From UBA10649 sp964597445 (lineage in GTDB: Bacteria > Actinomycetota > Actinomycetes > S36-B12), in contig CAZQXO010000016.1 in NCBI GenBank assembly GCA_964597445.1, positions 1 through 45,412 on the forward strand: 45,412 bases of DNA. Reading direction: 5' to 3'. Shown here piece after piece: positions 30,782 to 39,340 of the stretch (the stretch's first letter is position 1; every line of letters starts with the position of its first letter). The translations under genes and the position numbers were made by a program. A model generated the notes under the pieces. It was not told where the DNA came from. It saw only the letters and a list, made by a program, of their open reading frames with translations, and ran no database searches.

Positions 30782-32533
30782 ATGAAACCCCTTGACCCGC
30801 GACTGCTGCGCTACGCGCGCACAACGCGGGGCTTCCTGGTGGTCGCTGTCCTGTTGGGAGCGGTCACCGCGGTGCTCGTGATCCTTCAGGCCCAGCTCCT
30901 CGCTGACGTAGTCGTGCGCGTGACGTCGCAAGGTGCCTCCTGGGGTGCCGTGCGCGACTCCGTCCTCCTCGTCGCCGGTGTGTTCGGTGCTCGTGCGTTG
31001 ATCGCATGGATGGCTGACGTCGCGGCGGTTCGCGCATCTGCGAGGGCCAAGCAGGAACTGCGTGAGGCGACGCTGTCGCATGCCCTCGCGCTGGGACCCT
31101 CGGGACCGGGAGTCATGGATCCGGGCGCCACGGCTGCCCTGATCACCCGGGGAATCGACGCCTTGGACGGCTACTACGCCCGCTACCTGCCCCAACTCGT
31201 CCTGGCGGTGATCGTGCCGATCGCCGTGCTCGCCACGGTGCTGGGCCAGGACATTCTGTCCGCGGTCATCATCGCGGTGACGCTGCCGCTCATCCCGATC
31301 TTCATGGTGCTCATCGGGCTCTACACGAAGTCCCAGGTGGATCGGCAGTGGCGCACCCTCGGTGTGCTCTCGGGCCACTTCCTTGATCTCGTCTCAGGGC
31401 TTCCCACCCTGAAGATCTTCGGGCGGGCGAAGTCCCAGGTGGAGGCGATCCGGGTCATCGGTGACCGCTACCGCAGCACGACGATGGGAGTCCTGCGCGT
31501 CTCCTTCCTCTCCTCCCTCGCCCTGGAGCTGCTGGCCAGTCTGTCGGTGGCCCTGGTGGCGGTGTCCGTGGGCCTGCGACTTGCGGAGGATCAGATCGCC
31601 TATGGCATCGCGCTGTTCGTGCTCCTGCTGGCGCCCGAGGCGTACCTGCCGCTGCGACTGGTCGGGCAGCACTTCCATTCCGCCGCTGAGGGCCTCGGCG
31701 CCGCGGACCGCGTGTTCACCATCCTCGAGACCCCCCTGCCGGCGGGCGGCTCCGTCACGCTGCCACGCGGAGGCGTCACCGTGTGCGCTGAAGACCTGAG
31801 CGTCACCTATCCCGGGCAGCGCGCGGCGGCGCTGGCGCAGGTCTCCTTCACCGCGGCGCCCGGCTCCATCACCGCGATCGTCGGAGGATCGGGTGGGGGG
31901 AAGACGACCCTCCTGTCGGCCATTCTCGGCTTCCTCCCGGCCGACTCCGGTCGGCTGGAGGCCGGTGTCGGTGGGGTGCGAGCGGACATCGCTCAACTCG
32001 ACATCGCAGCCTGGCGCACGCGGATCGCGTGGGTCCCGCAGCGATCGCACCTGCCCTCCGGGGATGTGTCGGAGACTCCGACCATCGCCGAGGCGGTGTC
32101 CCTGCGACCGGCTGAGCACGGTGGTTCCGACGAGCGCGCCATCTGGGATGCGCTGGCCGAGGCAGGTATCGCAGACGACGTTCGCGCTCTACCCCAGGGT
32201 CTCGCCACACCGCTCGCGGCCGACGGATCCGGCCTGTCGGTGGGCCAGATGCAGCGCATCAGCCTGGCGCGCGCGCTGCTCCTTCCGGCGGACGTGCTGC
32301 TGATGGATGAGCCGACGGCCGCCTTGGATCCGGCGACGGAGACATCCGTGGTGGCCGCGATCGCGAGGGTGGCCGCCCGTGGATGCACGGTCATCGTGGT
32401 GGCGCATCGTCCCGCGATGCTCGACATCGCGACGCAGGTGCTCCGTGTCGAGCGCCCGGATGCTCCGGAGCCGATCGAGAAGGAGCCGGTGGGTGTCGAC
32501 GAGGTGCGGACGATCACGCGGGTGGGGTGGTGA
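30782..32533 (+). CDS. cydD: Thiol reductant ABC exporter subunit CydD
   Basis: This 583-residue half-transporter has six helices (beginning GFLVVAVLLGAVTAVL) and a nucleotide-binding domain. The latter has Walker A GGSGGGKTTL, signature LSVGQMQRISLARALL and Walker B VLLMDEPTAAL. CydDC exports cysteine or glutathione-type thiols, or binds heme, and is needed to assemble cytochrome bd. The ATG follows a GGAGTG ribosome binding site. Its stop overlaps the cydC start as GTGA. Split cydD and cydC genes directly after cydAB are a common actinobacterial arrangement, although some species fuse them. Confidence 0.93.
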   Translation: MKPLDPRLLRYARTTRGFLVVAVLLGAVTAVLVILQAQLLADVVVRVTSQGASWGAVRDSVLLVAGVFGARALIAWMADVAAVRASARAKQELREATLSHALALGPSGPGVMDPGATAALITRGIDALDGYYARYLPQLVLAVIVPIAVLATVLGQDILSAVIIAVTLPLIPIFMVLIGLYTKSQVDRQWRTLGVLSGHFLDLVSGLPTLKIFGRAKSQVEAIRVIGDRYRSTTMGVLRVSFLSSLALELLASLSVALVAVSVGLRLAEDQIAYGIALFVLLLAPEAYLPLRLVGQHFHSAAEGLGAADRVFTILETPLPAGGSVTLPRGGVTVCAEDLSVTYPGQRAAALAQVSFTAAPGSITAIVGGSGGGKTTLLSAILGFLPADSGRLEAGVGGVRADIAQLDIAAWRTRIAWVPQRSHLPSGDVSETPTIAEAVSLRPAEHGGSDERAIWDALAEAGIADDVRALPQGLATPLAADGSGLSVGQMQRISLARALLLPADVLLMDEPTAALDPATETSVVAAIARVAARGCTVIVVAHRPAMLDIATQVLRVERPDAPEPIEKEPVGVDEVRTITRVGW

Positions 32534-34350
32534 CCGCGATGGATGAGCGTCGGTCGAGCACACAGGCCTTGCGTCACCCGGTGCGGGCGCTGTGGGAGGC
32601 GATGTCGGCGCAGAAGCGCGAACTGGGACTCGCCGGCTTCCTCGGTGCCCTGGCCTCGGGGAGCACGGTTGCTCTGCTGGGCGTCTCGGCGTGGCTCATC
32701 GCAACGGCATCGCAGATGCCGCCAGTGCTGACGCTCACCGTTGCTGCTGCACTGGTGCGGACACTCGCGATCAGCCGATCCGCCTTCCGCTACCTCGAGC
32801 GGCTCGTAGGACATGACGCGGCCTTCCGGGGCCTCACGGAACTGCGCGTCACGGTCTACCGGTCGTTGGAGCGCCTCGCTCCGACCGGCCTTCGAGCCTT
32901 CGGGCGCGGCGATCTCCTGGCGCGTCTCGTCGCGGACGTGGACGCAGCACTGGACCTCCCCCTGCGTGTCGTGCTTCCGTGGGTGCAGGCGGCACTCGTC
33001 GCGGGCGTCACCGTCGGGTTCCTCGCCTGGCTGCTTCCCTCCACGGGGGTGCTGGTCGGTGTGCTCGCCGTCATCGCCATCGCCCTCGTTCCCTGGCTGA
33101 TCGCGACGACCTCCCGCACTGCCGAGCGGCGCATGGCTCCTGCGCGAGCAGGCCTGTCGGATGCGGTCGTGCGCTCTCTTGATGCCACAGCTGAACTGGC
33201 GGCCTTCGGGGCCGGACCCCTCGCCGTGGCACGGGTGCGGGAGATCGATGAACGCCTGACTCGTCTGAACCTGCGCGAGGCTCTCTCCCTGGGCCTGGGC
33301 GGCGGCATCGGCACGGTCGTCCAAGGTGCCGCCGTGGTCGGAGCCCTCGTCCTGTCCATTCCCGCGGTCGTGTCGGGGCGCATCGAGCCGGTGTGGCTGG
33401 CGGTGGCGGCACTCCTGCCGCTCGTCCTCTTCGACATCCTGGCGACGCTGCCCGGAGCGGCTCTCGCCTACCAGCAGCTGCGCGGCTCCGCCCTGCGACT
33501 GGCGGAGATCGAGGCGACACCGACCCCGGTGACGGACCCGTTCCGGCCCGTGGCCATTCCCGCATCTTTCGATGGACTCCAGGTGCGTGGGGTCAGCGCG
33601 CACTGGGCCGCGGGCCGTCCGGTTCTCCATGACGTCAGTTTCGGAGTCGCCCCGGGTGAGCGCGTCGCCATCGTCGGACCGAGTGGCTCGGGGAAGTCGA
33701 CCCTCGCCGCCGTGCTGATGGGCTTCCTGCCCTACGAGGGCTCGATCGCCCTGTCGGGCACCGAGCTGCGTGAAGCCGATGGTGACGATGTGCGTCGGCA
33801 TGTGGGCCTTCTCGCGCAGGAAGCCCATGTGTTCGACACCACGATCGCCGACAACATCCGCATCGCGGATCCGAAGGCCACGGACGGGGAGATCACGGCA
33901 GCGGCCACAGGCGCCCAGCTCGACCCCTGGATCTCGACGCTTCCCCTCGGCCTCGAGACGGCCGTGGGAGCGTTCGGCTCGGCCGTCTCGGGAGGTGAGC
34001 GACAGCGCATCGCTCTCGCTCGACTCCTGCTGGCCGACCGCCCCCTCGTGATCCTCGACGAGCCGACGGAGCACCTGGACGGTGCCACGGCGGATGCCCT
34101 CATGGCCACCCTGGCGTCCTCACTCCGCGACTCCACCGTCCTGCTGATCACCCATCGGCTGCGCGGGGTGGAGGCGTTCGACCGCATCCTTCAGCTTGAT
34201 GACGGACGTGTCGTCGCCCACGGGACGCACGAGGCGCTCATGCACGCGGGCGGATGGTACGCGGAGCAGTGGACGCTCGAGTCCGAGCGCCAGGACATGG
34301 CCCGACTCCTCTCCCGGCTTCCCATCGGACGGGCCGTCCCCGCCCCCTAG
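32530..34350 (+). CDS. cydC: Thiol reductant ABC exporter subunit CydC
   Basis: This 606-residue half-transporter has a six-helix membrane domain and a nucleotide-binding domain with Walker A GPSGSGKSTL, signature VSGGERQRIALARLLL, Walker B LVILDEPTEHL and the H-loop His in LLITHRL. It pairs with CydD. The GTG at 32530 overlaps the cydD stop by 4 bp, which fixes the start; longer reading frames upstream lie within cydD. The stop codon TAG forms the first half of a TAGGCT element that may be the -10 of the next gene, a sensor kinase 10 bp downstream. Confidence 0.93.
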   Translation: MTAMDERRSSTQALRHPVRALWEAMSAQKRELGLAGFLGALASGSTVALLGVSAWLIATASQMPPVLTLTVAAALVRTLAISRSAFRYLERLVGHDAAFRGLTELRVTVYRSLERLAPTGLRAFGRGDLLARLVADVDAALDLPLRVVLPWVQAALVAGVTVGFLAWLLPSTGVLVGVLAVIAIALVPWLIATTSRTAERRMAPARAGLSDAVVRSLDATAELAAFGAGPLAVARVREIDERLTRLNLREALSLGLGGGIGTVVQGAAVVGALVLSIPAVVSGRIEPVWLAVAALLPLVLFDILATLPGAALAYQQLRGSALRLAEIEATPTPVTDPFRPVAIPASFDGLQVRGVSAHWAAGRPVLHDVSFGVAPGERVAIVGPSGSGKSTLAAVLMGFLPYEGSIALSGTELREADGDDVRRHVGLLAQEAHVFDTTIADNIRIADPKATDGEITAAATGAQLDPWISTLPLGLETAVGAFGSAVSGGERQRIALARLLLADRPLVILDEPTEHLDGATADALMATLASSLRDSTVLLITHRLRGVEAFDRILQLDDGRVVAHGTHEALMHAGGWYAEQWTLESERQDMARLLSRLPIGRAVPAP

Positions 34351-34353
34351 GCT
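34348..34353 (+). promoter_or_regulatory. Candidate -10 (TAGGCT) of the sensor kinase, overlapping the cydC stop
   Basis: TAGGCT followed by 7 nt and the GTG at 34361. A 13-bp palindrome (GGACGG-G-CCGTCC, 34327-34339) lies just upstream inside cydC. Confidence 0.4.
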
Positions 34354-34360
34354 GGCGAGC

Positions 34361-36043
34361 GTGACGGGGCAGCACGATCGCGAGCAGGGCCTCTTCACCG
34401 CTGTCGTCTCGGTGGCGGCGGGGCTCGAGCTCAGCTCGACTCTCCGACGCATCGTGCAGGCGGCGGTCGATCTCGTCGATGCGACCTACGGCGCTCTGGG
34501 AGTCCTCGGTCCGGATGGTCGCATCGGGCAGTTCATCCATGTGGGTGTCGACACCCACATGGCCGAGCGGATCGGGGATCTTCCCTCGGGCCAAGGCATT
34601 CTCGGCCTGCTGATCGACCATCCGGTCCCGATCCGCCTGGAGAAGCTCGCCTCGCATCCGGCATCGGTCGGATTCCCGGAGAACCACCCTCCGATGACCT
34701 CCTTCCTCGGTGTTCCCGTCCGCGTCCGGGGTGAGGTGTTCGGCAACCTCTATCTCACCGAGAAGCGCTCAGGTGCGGACTTCACGGCGGAGGACGAGCG
34801 CACGGTGATGGCGCTCGCGGCAGCGGCCGCAGTCGCCATCGAGAATGCGCGCCTCTTCGAGCGCACCCGCACGCGCGAACGCTGGCAGGAGGCGGTGGCC
34901 GACATCGCGACCGCTGTCCTGGGCGGAAGTGAGCCCCATGAGGTGCTGGCCCTCATCGCCAACCGTGCCCGCAGCCTCACGGGTGCCGATGTCGTCTTCC
35001 TTGCCGTGAAGGAGGACGAGGGCCTCGCGGTCGAGATCGTCGACGGTCGAACCGATCCGGAGCTCGGGGGTCCGCGCGAATCGGATGCACGATCAGCCAC
35101 CGCGCAGGCAGTCCTCGACTGCGTCAGCAGCTGGCCGGATCAGCGGCTGCCGGACGACTCGATGGTTCACGCCGTGCTGAGCAGCCGCCAGACGCAGATC
35201 GTCCCGACGGGCGAGGGCGTCATCGCGTGCGCCGACCACGGAAGCCTCGGTCCTGCGCTGCTCGTTCCCCTCAGCACAGCGGAGCGCAGCCTGGGGGTCC
35301 TCGTTCTCGTGTGGTCTGACCCGCACGATCACGTCCCCCAGGACATGGTCGACCTCGCGGGCTCCTTCGGCTCCCAGGCGGCCGTGACCCTGGTGCTCGC
35401 GGAGGCGCGTCGCGAGCATGAGCGACTCGCGGTCTACGAGGATCGCGATCGGATCGCCCGCGACCTTCACGATCTCGTCATCCAGCGGCTCTTCGCGACG
35501 GGGATGATGCTGCAGGGCACGACGCGCATCGACGATGTCCCTGCCGCTGCGGCGGATCGCGTGTCACGCGCCGTCGATGAACTCGACGAGACGATCAAGG
35601 AGATTCGGCAGACGATCTTCGCCCTCCACGAACCGGTCGATGGCCCCACCTCGAGCGCCCGCGGCCGCGTGCTGCGCGAGACATCTCAGTCCGCGGCCCT
35701 GCTGGGGTTCGAGCCGGCCGTGCGCTTCACCGGGCCGGTGGACTCGATGCTGGCACCAGAGGTCACCGAGCACCTGGTGGCCGCGCTGCGCGAGGCGCTC
35801 ACCAATGCGGCCAAGCACGCGAACGCGCACCGGGTCGAGGTCATCGTGCAGATCGAGGGCGGGGATGTCGTGCTCATCGTCACCGATGATGGCGTGGGCA
35901 TCGCCGACGGCGGAGGCGGTCGCCGCTCCGGCGTCGCGAACATCGACGCGCGTGCGCATGTGCTCGGCGGAAGCTGTCGGCTCGAGCGCGTCTCGGCCGG
36001 CGGTGGCACGCGCCTGACGTGGCGCGTCCCCCTCGACGCCTGA
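34361..36043 (+). CDS. devS: DevS/DosS-like heme-sensor histidine kinase
   Basis: This 560-residue protein has two GAF domains (roughly residues 25-165 and 190-350), a HisKA_3 dimerisation region with phospho-acceptor His370 (RDLHDLVIQRLF), and a HATPase domain (EALTNAAKHANA, DDGVGI). The first GAF carries NHPPM followed by FLGVPVRVRGEVFGNLYLTEK. His109 and Tyr131 are 22 residues apart, as are the proximal heme ligand His149 and distal Tyr171 of mycobacterial DosS. This makes a heme-based O2/NO/CO or redox sensor likely. It lies 10 bp after cydC, and its presumed partner DevR is 1.7 kb further on. Confidence 0.9.
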   Translation: MTGQHDREQGLFTAVVSVAAGLELSSTLRRIVQAAVDLVDATYGALGVLGPDGRIGQFIHVGVDTHMAERIGDLPSGQGILGLLIDHPVPIRLEKLASHPASVGFPENHPPMTSFLGVPVRVRGEVFGNLYLTEKRSGADFTAEDERTVMALAAAAAVAIENARLFERTRTRERWQEAVADIATAVLGGSEPHEVLALIANRARSLTGADVVFLAVKEDEGLAVEIVDGRTDPELGGPRESDARSATAQAVLDCVSSWPDQRLPDDSMVHAVLSSRQTQIVPTGEGVIACADHGSLGPALLVPLSTAERSLGVLVLVWSDPHDHVPQDMVDLAGSFGSQAAVTLVLAEARREHERLAVYEDRDRIARDLHDLVIQRLFATGMMLQGTTRIDDVPAAAADRVSRAVDELDETIKEIRQTIFALHEPVDGPTSSARGRVLRETSQSAALLGFEPAVRFTGPVDSMLAPEVTEHLVAALREALTNAAKHANAHRVEVIVQIEGGDVVLIVTDDGVGIADGGGGRRSGVANIDARAHVLGGSCRLERVSAGGGTRLTWRVPLDA

Positions 36044-36067
36044 ACGAGACAGGGACATCGGGCGCCC

Positions 36068-36073
36068 TACGAT
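36068..36073 (+). promoter_or_regulatory. acdS: Possible -10 (TACGAT) of the ACC deaminase gene
   Basis: TACGAT lies 27 nt before the ATG, leaving space for the GAGAAAGGG ribosome binding site, so this would be a leadered transcript. Confidence 0.35.
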
Positions 36074-36100
36074 CAGGGCCTCCCGAGAGAAAGGGCACCC

Positions 36101-37111
36101 ATGTCGCTCGCTGACTTCCCGCGCTACCCGCTCACCTTCGGGCCCAGCCCCGTCCATCCCCTCCGGCGCCTCTCGGCTCACCTGGGTGGCCCTGACCTGT
36201 GGATGAAGCGGGAGGACGTCAGCAGCGGGCTGGCCTACGGCGGCAACAAGGTGCGCAAGCTCGAGTACATCGTCCCCGATGTCCTCGCCTCCGGAGCCGA
36301 CACCCTCGTGTCGATCGGTGGCGTGCAGTCCAACCACACACGACAGGTGGCCGCCGTTGCCGCCCATCTCGGCTTGAAGGCCGTGCTGGTGCAGGAGGCA
36401 TGGGTCGACTGGCCGGACTCGGTGAACGATCGCGTCGGCAACATCATGCTGTCGCGCATCATGGGCGCCGAGGTGCGGCTGGATCCGTCCGGCTTCGACA
36501 TCGGCATCCGCGACAGTTGGCAGCAGGCCCTGGCTGATGTGGAAGCTCGTGGGGGCAAGCCCTACGGCATCCCGGCAGGCGCCTCGGAGCACCGCCTTGG
36601 TGGACTCGGCTTCGCGAACTGGGCGTATGAGGTCGAGCAGCAGGAGAAGGAGCTCGGGGTCTTCTTCGACACGATCATCGTCTGCACGGTCACCGGAAGC
36701 ACGCACGCGGGCATGATCGCCGGTTTCGCCGGTCAGGACCGCCCACGTCGCATCATCGGTATCGACGCATCCGCGACACTCGACAAGACCCGTGATCAGG
36801 TCGCGCGTATCGCACGGAACACCGCGGAGCTCATCGACCTCGGCCGAGACCTGCGCGAGGACGAGATCACTGTGCTCGAGGGCTGGGCGGGCGACTACTA
36901 CGGCATCCCGGTGGAATCCACGTTGGAGGCCATCCGGCTGACCGGCAGCATGGAGGGCGTGATCCTCGATCCGGTGTACGAGGGCAAGTCGATGGCCGGT
37001 CTGGTCGACCTCGTGACCAGTGGCACGATTCCGAAGGACTCCACGGTGCTCTACGCCCACCTCGGTGGTCAGCAGGCGATGAACGCCTACAGCGCGCTGT
37101 TCCGGAACTGA
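36101..37111 (+). CDS. acdS: 1-aminocyclopropane-1-carboxylate deaminase
   Basis: This 336-residue PLP enzyme matches AcdS closely along its length. It shows YPLTFGPSPVHPLRRLS, KREDVSSGLAYGGNK with Schiff-base Lys50, SIGGVQSNHTRQVAAVAAHLG and VTGSTHAGMIAGFA. The residues that separate ACC deaminase from D-cysteine desulfhydrase are present as Tyr293-Glu294 (DPVYEGKSM) and Leu321 (YAHLGG), matching Tyr294, Glu295 and Leu322. ACC deaminase turns the ethylene precursor into 2-oxobutanoate and ammonia and is common in plant-associated bacteria. It is followed by a convergent toxin gene one base later. Confidence 0.9.
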   Translation: MSLADFPRYPLTFGPSPVHPLRRLSAHLGGPDLWMKREDVSSGLAYGGNKVRKLEYIVPDVLASGADTLVSIGGVQSNHTRQVAAVAAHLGLKAVLVQEAWVDWPDSVNDRVGNIMLSRIMGAEVRLDPSGFDIGIRDSWQQALADVEARGGKPYGIPAGASEHRLGGLGFANWAYEVEQQEKELGVFFDTIIVCTVTGSTHAGMIAGFAGQDRPRRIIGIDASATLDKTRDQVARIARNTAELIDLGRDLREDEITVLEGWAGDYYGIPVESTLEAIRLTGSMEGVILDPVYEGKSMAGLVDLVTSGTIPKDSTVLYAHLGGQQAMNAYSALFRN

Positions 37112-37112
37112 G

Positions 37113-37475
37113 TCACTCCCCGATCGGCAGCGTCGAGCGCACTCCCTGTCGCACCCGTTCCCCATCCGGGCCGCTCAAGCGGCCCAGGGGGCGCACGATG
37201 AGGTCGACGGGCAGAGTGAAGATCTTGAACCGCACCCAGGACCCGATGACGAGTCCCGCAGCCTCGGCATCCCGGAGGGCGACGTCGCTAGGCCACCGCA
37301 GCTGGGTCGTGGTCACCATGGCGGCGATGACGTGGTCGGAGTCGTCCGTGAACGTGGGGGCAGAGAGAACGAGCGCTGGCCGGCGCTTCAGTGTCGTGCG
37401 ATCGGTGAAGGGAAAGGGGACCACCACGATGTCGAACGGCTGGTAGGCGGCCAGCACCGGTTCGCGAAACGTCAC
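37113..37475 (-). CDS. MazF/PemK-type endoribonuclease toxin
   Basis: This 120-residue protein has the MazF/PemK core PFDIVVVPFPFTDRTTLKRRPALVLS near the N-terminus, then HVIAAMVTT and a C-terminal helix (DGERVRQGV). MazF-type toxins cut mRNA at short motifs to arrest growth. The start at 37475 overlaps the antitoxin stop by 4 bp, so the pair is translationally coupled. It is divergent in sequence from the longest-studied MazF proteins, and catalytic residues were not mapped one by one. Confidence 0.82.
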   Translation of the reverse strand: MTFREPVLAAYQPFDIVVVPFPFTDRTTLKRRPALVLSAPTFTDDSDHVIAAMVTTTQLRWPSDVALRDAEAAGLVIGSWVRFKIFTLPVDLIVRPLGRLSGPDGERVRQGVRSTLPIGE

Positions 37476-37699
37476 AGGTGGGCCCAGGCGCGCTCATCCT
37501 CCGGACTGCTCCATTCCGTGAGGGTCGCCTCGAGTGCAGCGAGGTCCTCGGCGTCGGGGAGGTCGACCTTCTCCATGATCACGCGACCCTGCCCGTCGAG
37601 ACGGAACGAGAGGAGGTCACCCTCCTGGATGTGCGCGGCTCGCCGGATGCGCTGGGGGATGGTGGTCTGGCCCTTGCTGGTCAGGCGAGAGGTCTCCAT
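37472..37699 (-). CDS. AbrB/MazE-type antitoxin
   Basis: This 75-residue protein has an N-terminal swapped-hairpin AbrB/SpoVT fold (SRLTSKGQTTIPQRIRRAA, then EGDLLSFRLDGQGRVIMEK). The acidic C-terminal tail (DAEDLAALEATLTEWSSPED) should cover the toxin. The ATG at 37699 follows GGGGAG. It is the first gene of the pair and probably represses its own promoter. The 87-bp gap to the regulator gene (37700-37786) includes TTACTTCCTTACC on the minus strand, a short direct repeat that may be the operator. Confidence 0.85.
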   Translation of the reverse strand: METSRLTSKGQTTIPQRIRRAAHIQEGDLLSFRLDGQGRVIMEKVDLPDAEDLAALEATLTEWSSPEDERAWAHL

Positions 37700-37786
37700 G
37701 ACTGACTCCCCATGAGTGAGGCCGGTAAGGAAGTAAGAATCCCATACCTGCGCGGGGGAATCAAGGCCGAAGGGCCCGACAGGGCA

Positions 37787-38443
37787 CTAGTGGTGCTCGT
37801 TCTCGGCTGACATACGGGCGACGAAGGCAGCCGCCTGGGTGCGCCGTTCCATGCCGAGCTTCGCCAGCAGGCTCGACACGTAGTTCTTCACCGTCTTCTC
37901 GGCGAGGTGCATCTGCTCGCCGATCTGACGGTTCGTCATGCCCTCGCCGATGAGCTCGAGGATGCGACGCTCCTGATCGGACAGGGCATCGAGCCGGTCG
38001 TCATGCTTCTCGCCGTTGCGCAACCGCTCGAGCACGCGCTGAGTGGCCTGCGGATCGAGCAGTGACTTTCCAGCGGACACCTGGCGGATGGCATCGATGA
38101 GGTCGTTGCCGCGGATCTCCTTGAGCACGTAGCCCGAGGCGCCGGCCATGATCGCGTCGAACAGTGCCTCGTCGTCGGCGTACGAGGTCAGCATGAGGCA
38201 CCGGACCTCGGGCGTCGCTGAGCGGATATCGCGGCATACCTCGACCCCGCTGCCGTCCGGCAGGCGCACGTCGAGGACGGCGACATCGGGCTTGGCGATC
38301 GGAATGCGCACGAGGGCATCCTTCGTCGTGCCTGCCTCGCCGACGACCTCCATGTCACGCTCGAGTCCGATGAGGTCAGCCAGGCCACGACGCACGATCT
38401 CGTGGTCGTCCATCAGGAACACGCGGATCGGCGTCTCGCTCAT
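37787..38443 (-). CDS. devR: DevR/DosR-like NarL-family response regulator
   Basis: This 218-residue regulator has a receiver domain (VFLMDDHEIVRRGLADLI; phospho-acceptor Asp58 in VAVLDVRLPDGSG) and a LuxR-type helix-turn-helix (LTNRQIGEQMHLAEKTVKNYVSSLLAKLG, split here as residues LTNRQIGEQ and LAEKTVKNYVSSLLAKLG). Its pattern follows mycobacterial DosR along the length, including GASGYVLKEI. DosR activates hypoxia, nitric oxide and dormancy genes. Codons are open upstream to 38665, but the ATG at 38443 matches the family start and has CACAAT 6 nt upstream. The probable kinase is devS at 34361. Confidence 0.9.
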   Translation of the reverse strand: MSETPIRVFLMDDHEIVRRGLADLIGLERDMEVVGEAGTTKDALVRIPIAKPDVAVLDVRLPDGSGVEVCRDIRSATPEVRCLMLTSYADDEALFDAIMAGASGYVLKEIRGNDLIDAIRQVSAGKSLLDPQATQRVLERLRNGEKHDDRLDALSDQERRILELIGEGMTNRQIGEQMHLAEKTVKNYVSSLLAKLGMERRTQAAAFVARMSAENEHH

Positions 38444-38449
38444 TCTGGA

Positions 38450-38455
38450 ATTGTG
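38450..38455 (-). promoter_or_regulatory. devR: Candidate -10 (CACAAT) of devR
   Basis: CACAAT followed by 6 nt and the ATG at 38443. It lies in the 23-bp gap after the preceding gene and would give a leaderless transcript. Confidence 0.45.
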
Positions 38456-38466
38456 CACCACGCGCG

Positions 38467-39294
38467 TCAGGGCGTGATGGTCATCGACGACAGCAGTCGA
38501 TCGCCCAGTGGCCCATCTCCTTCGACATGCATTCGGTTCCGCAGGGCCGAAGGCGGCACTCGTCCGGCGCTGAGGGCGAGGTAGTCCTCCCAGCCCAGCG
38601 ACAGAGTGACGTCCGGATCGTCCACCGGGGCGCTCGGGATGCCCTGACCCTCCGCGTCGACGCATGCCCAGGCCTCGACCCCGCGTCCGACGTCGGTGAC
38701 GACGAGATGAAGGACGGCACCCGTGGGTGCGCCCGCCTGCTTGGCCCAGACCTTGGGAAGCCCCTCGAGGAACTGCTGAAGCGTCACGATCGCCGCATCA
38801 CTGGTCATCCCGCCGGGCTGCGCGGTGGCGTCGCGGATGTCCTGCTCGTGCACCCAGGAGTCGAGGATGCGCATGCGCAGCACGCGCTCGAGGCTCGAGG
38901 GTCGACCGAACGGGCTCAGGACCTCGGCTCCTTCAGGGACGGCGTCGATCTGGGCGCGACGGCGATCGCGCGTCTCGCGGAGCTCGTCGATGACGTCCTG
39001 CTGCGCACGTCCGCGGCGCCAGTCGACGCCGATCTCGGTGAAGCGGCCCACCGAGCCGGTGGCGTGCGGGAGGCGATCCCAGTCGGGCTCGTGCTCGGGG
39101 CGACTGTCCTGCGCCAGCGTCTGCTCGATGTCGGAGAGGTGGGCCACGAGGTCGCCGACGCTCCAGCCGGGACAGGGCGTCGAAGCGGCCCACTGCTGAG
39201 GTGTCAGGGGGGTGACGAGGTCGATGATGGTCGTGAGCTCGTCGCTCCAGATGCGGACGAGCTCCGCACGATCGGGCACGTGTCGGGGATCCAT
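38467..39294 (-). CDS. Mycothiol-dependent maleylpyruvate isomerase family protein
   Basis: This 275-residue protein has the DinB-like four-helix N-terminal domain of this actinobacterial family: TPCPGWSVGDLVAHLSDIE with a metal-ligand His, then ILDSWVHEQDIRDA with a second His and nearby acids. A C-terminal SCP2-like domain follows (DVTLSLGWEDYLALSAGR). Members use mycothiol as a cofactor or act as metal-dependent transferases; the substrate here is unknown. The ATG at 39294 has TACGGT 6 nt upstream. It shares a 46-bp divergent promoter with the nitrilase gene. Confidence 0.82.
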   Translation of the reverse strand: MDPRHVPDRAELVRIWSDELTTIIDLVTPLTPQQWAASTPCPGWSVGDLVAHLSDIEQTLAQDSRPEHEPDWDRLPHATGSVGRFTEIGVDWRRGRAQQDVIDELRETRDRRRAQIDAVPEGAEVLSPFGRPSSLERVLRMRILDSWVHEQDIRDATAQPGGMTSDAAIVTLQQFLEGLPKVWAKQAGAPTGAVLHLVVTDVGRGVEAWACVDAEGQGIPSAPVDDPDVTLSLGWEDYLALSAGRVPPSALRNRMHVEGDGPLGDRLLSSMTITP

Positions 39295-39300
39295 CCCTGC

Positions 39301-39306
39301 ACCGTA
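39301..39306 (-). promoter_or_regulatory. Candidate -10 (TACGGT), leftward leaderless promoter
   Basis: TACGGT followed by 6 nt and the ATG at 39294. Its -35 region would overlap the -10 of the opposing promoter at 39329-39334. Confidence 0.55.
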
Positions 39307-39328
39307 GCCGGGGCACCGACGGTCCACG

Positions 39329-39334
39329 TAGGGT
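39329..39334 (+). promoter_or_regulatory. Candidate -10 (TAGGGT), rightward leaderless promoter
   Basis: TAGGGT followed by 6 nt and the ATG at 39341, facing away from the promoter at 39301-39306. Confidence 0.55.
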
Positions 39335-39340
39335 TCGGCC

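Noticed and set aside
31993..34074. 693-codon open frame antisense to cydD and cydC
   Set aside because: Covers two ABC half-transporters with all motifs in order; the antisense translation has no recognisable domain.
36101..37111. D-cysteine desulfhydrase instead of ACC deaminase
   Set aside because: The Glu294 and Leu321 equivalents that mark true ACC deaminases are both present; desulfhydrases replace them.
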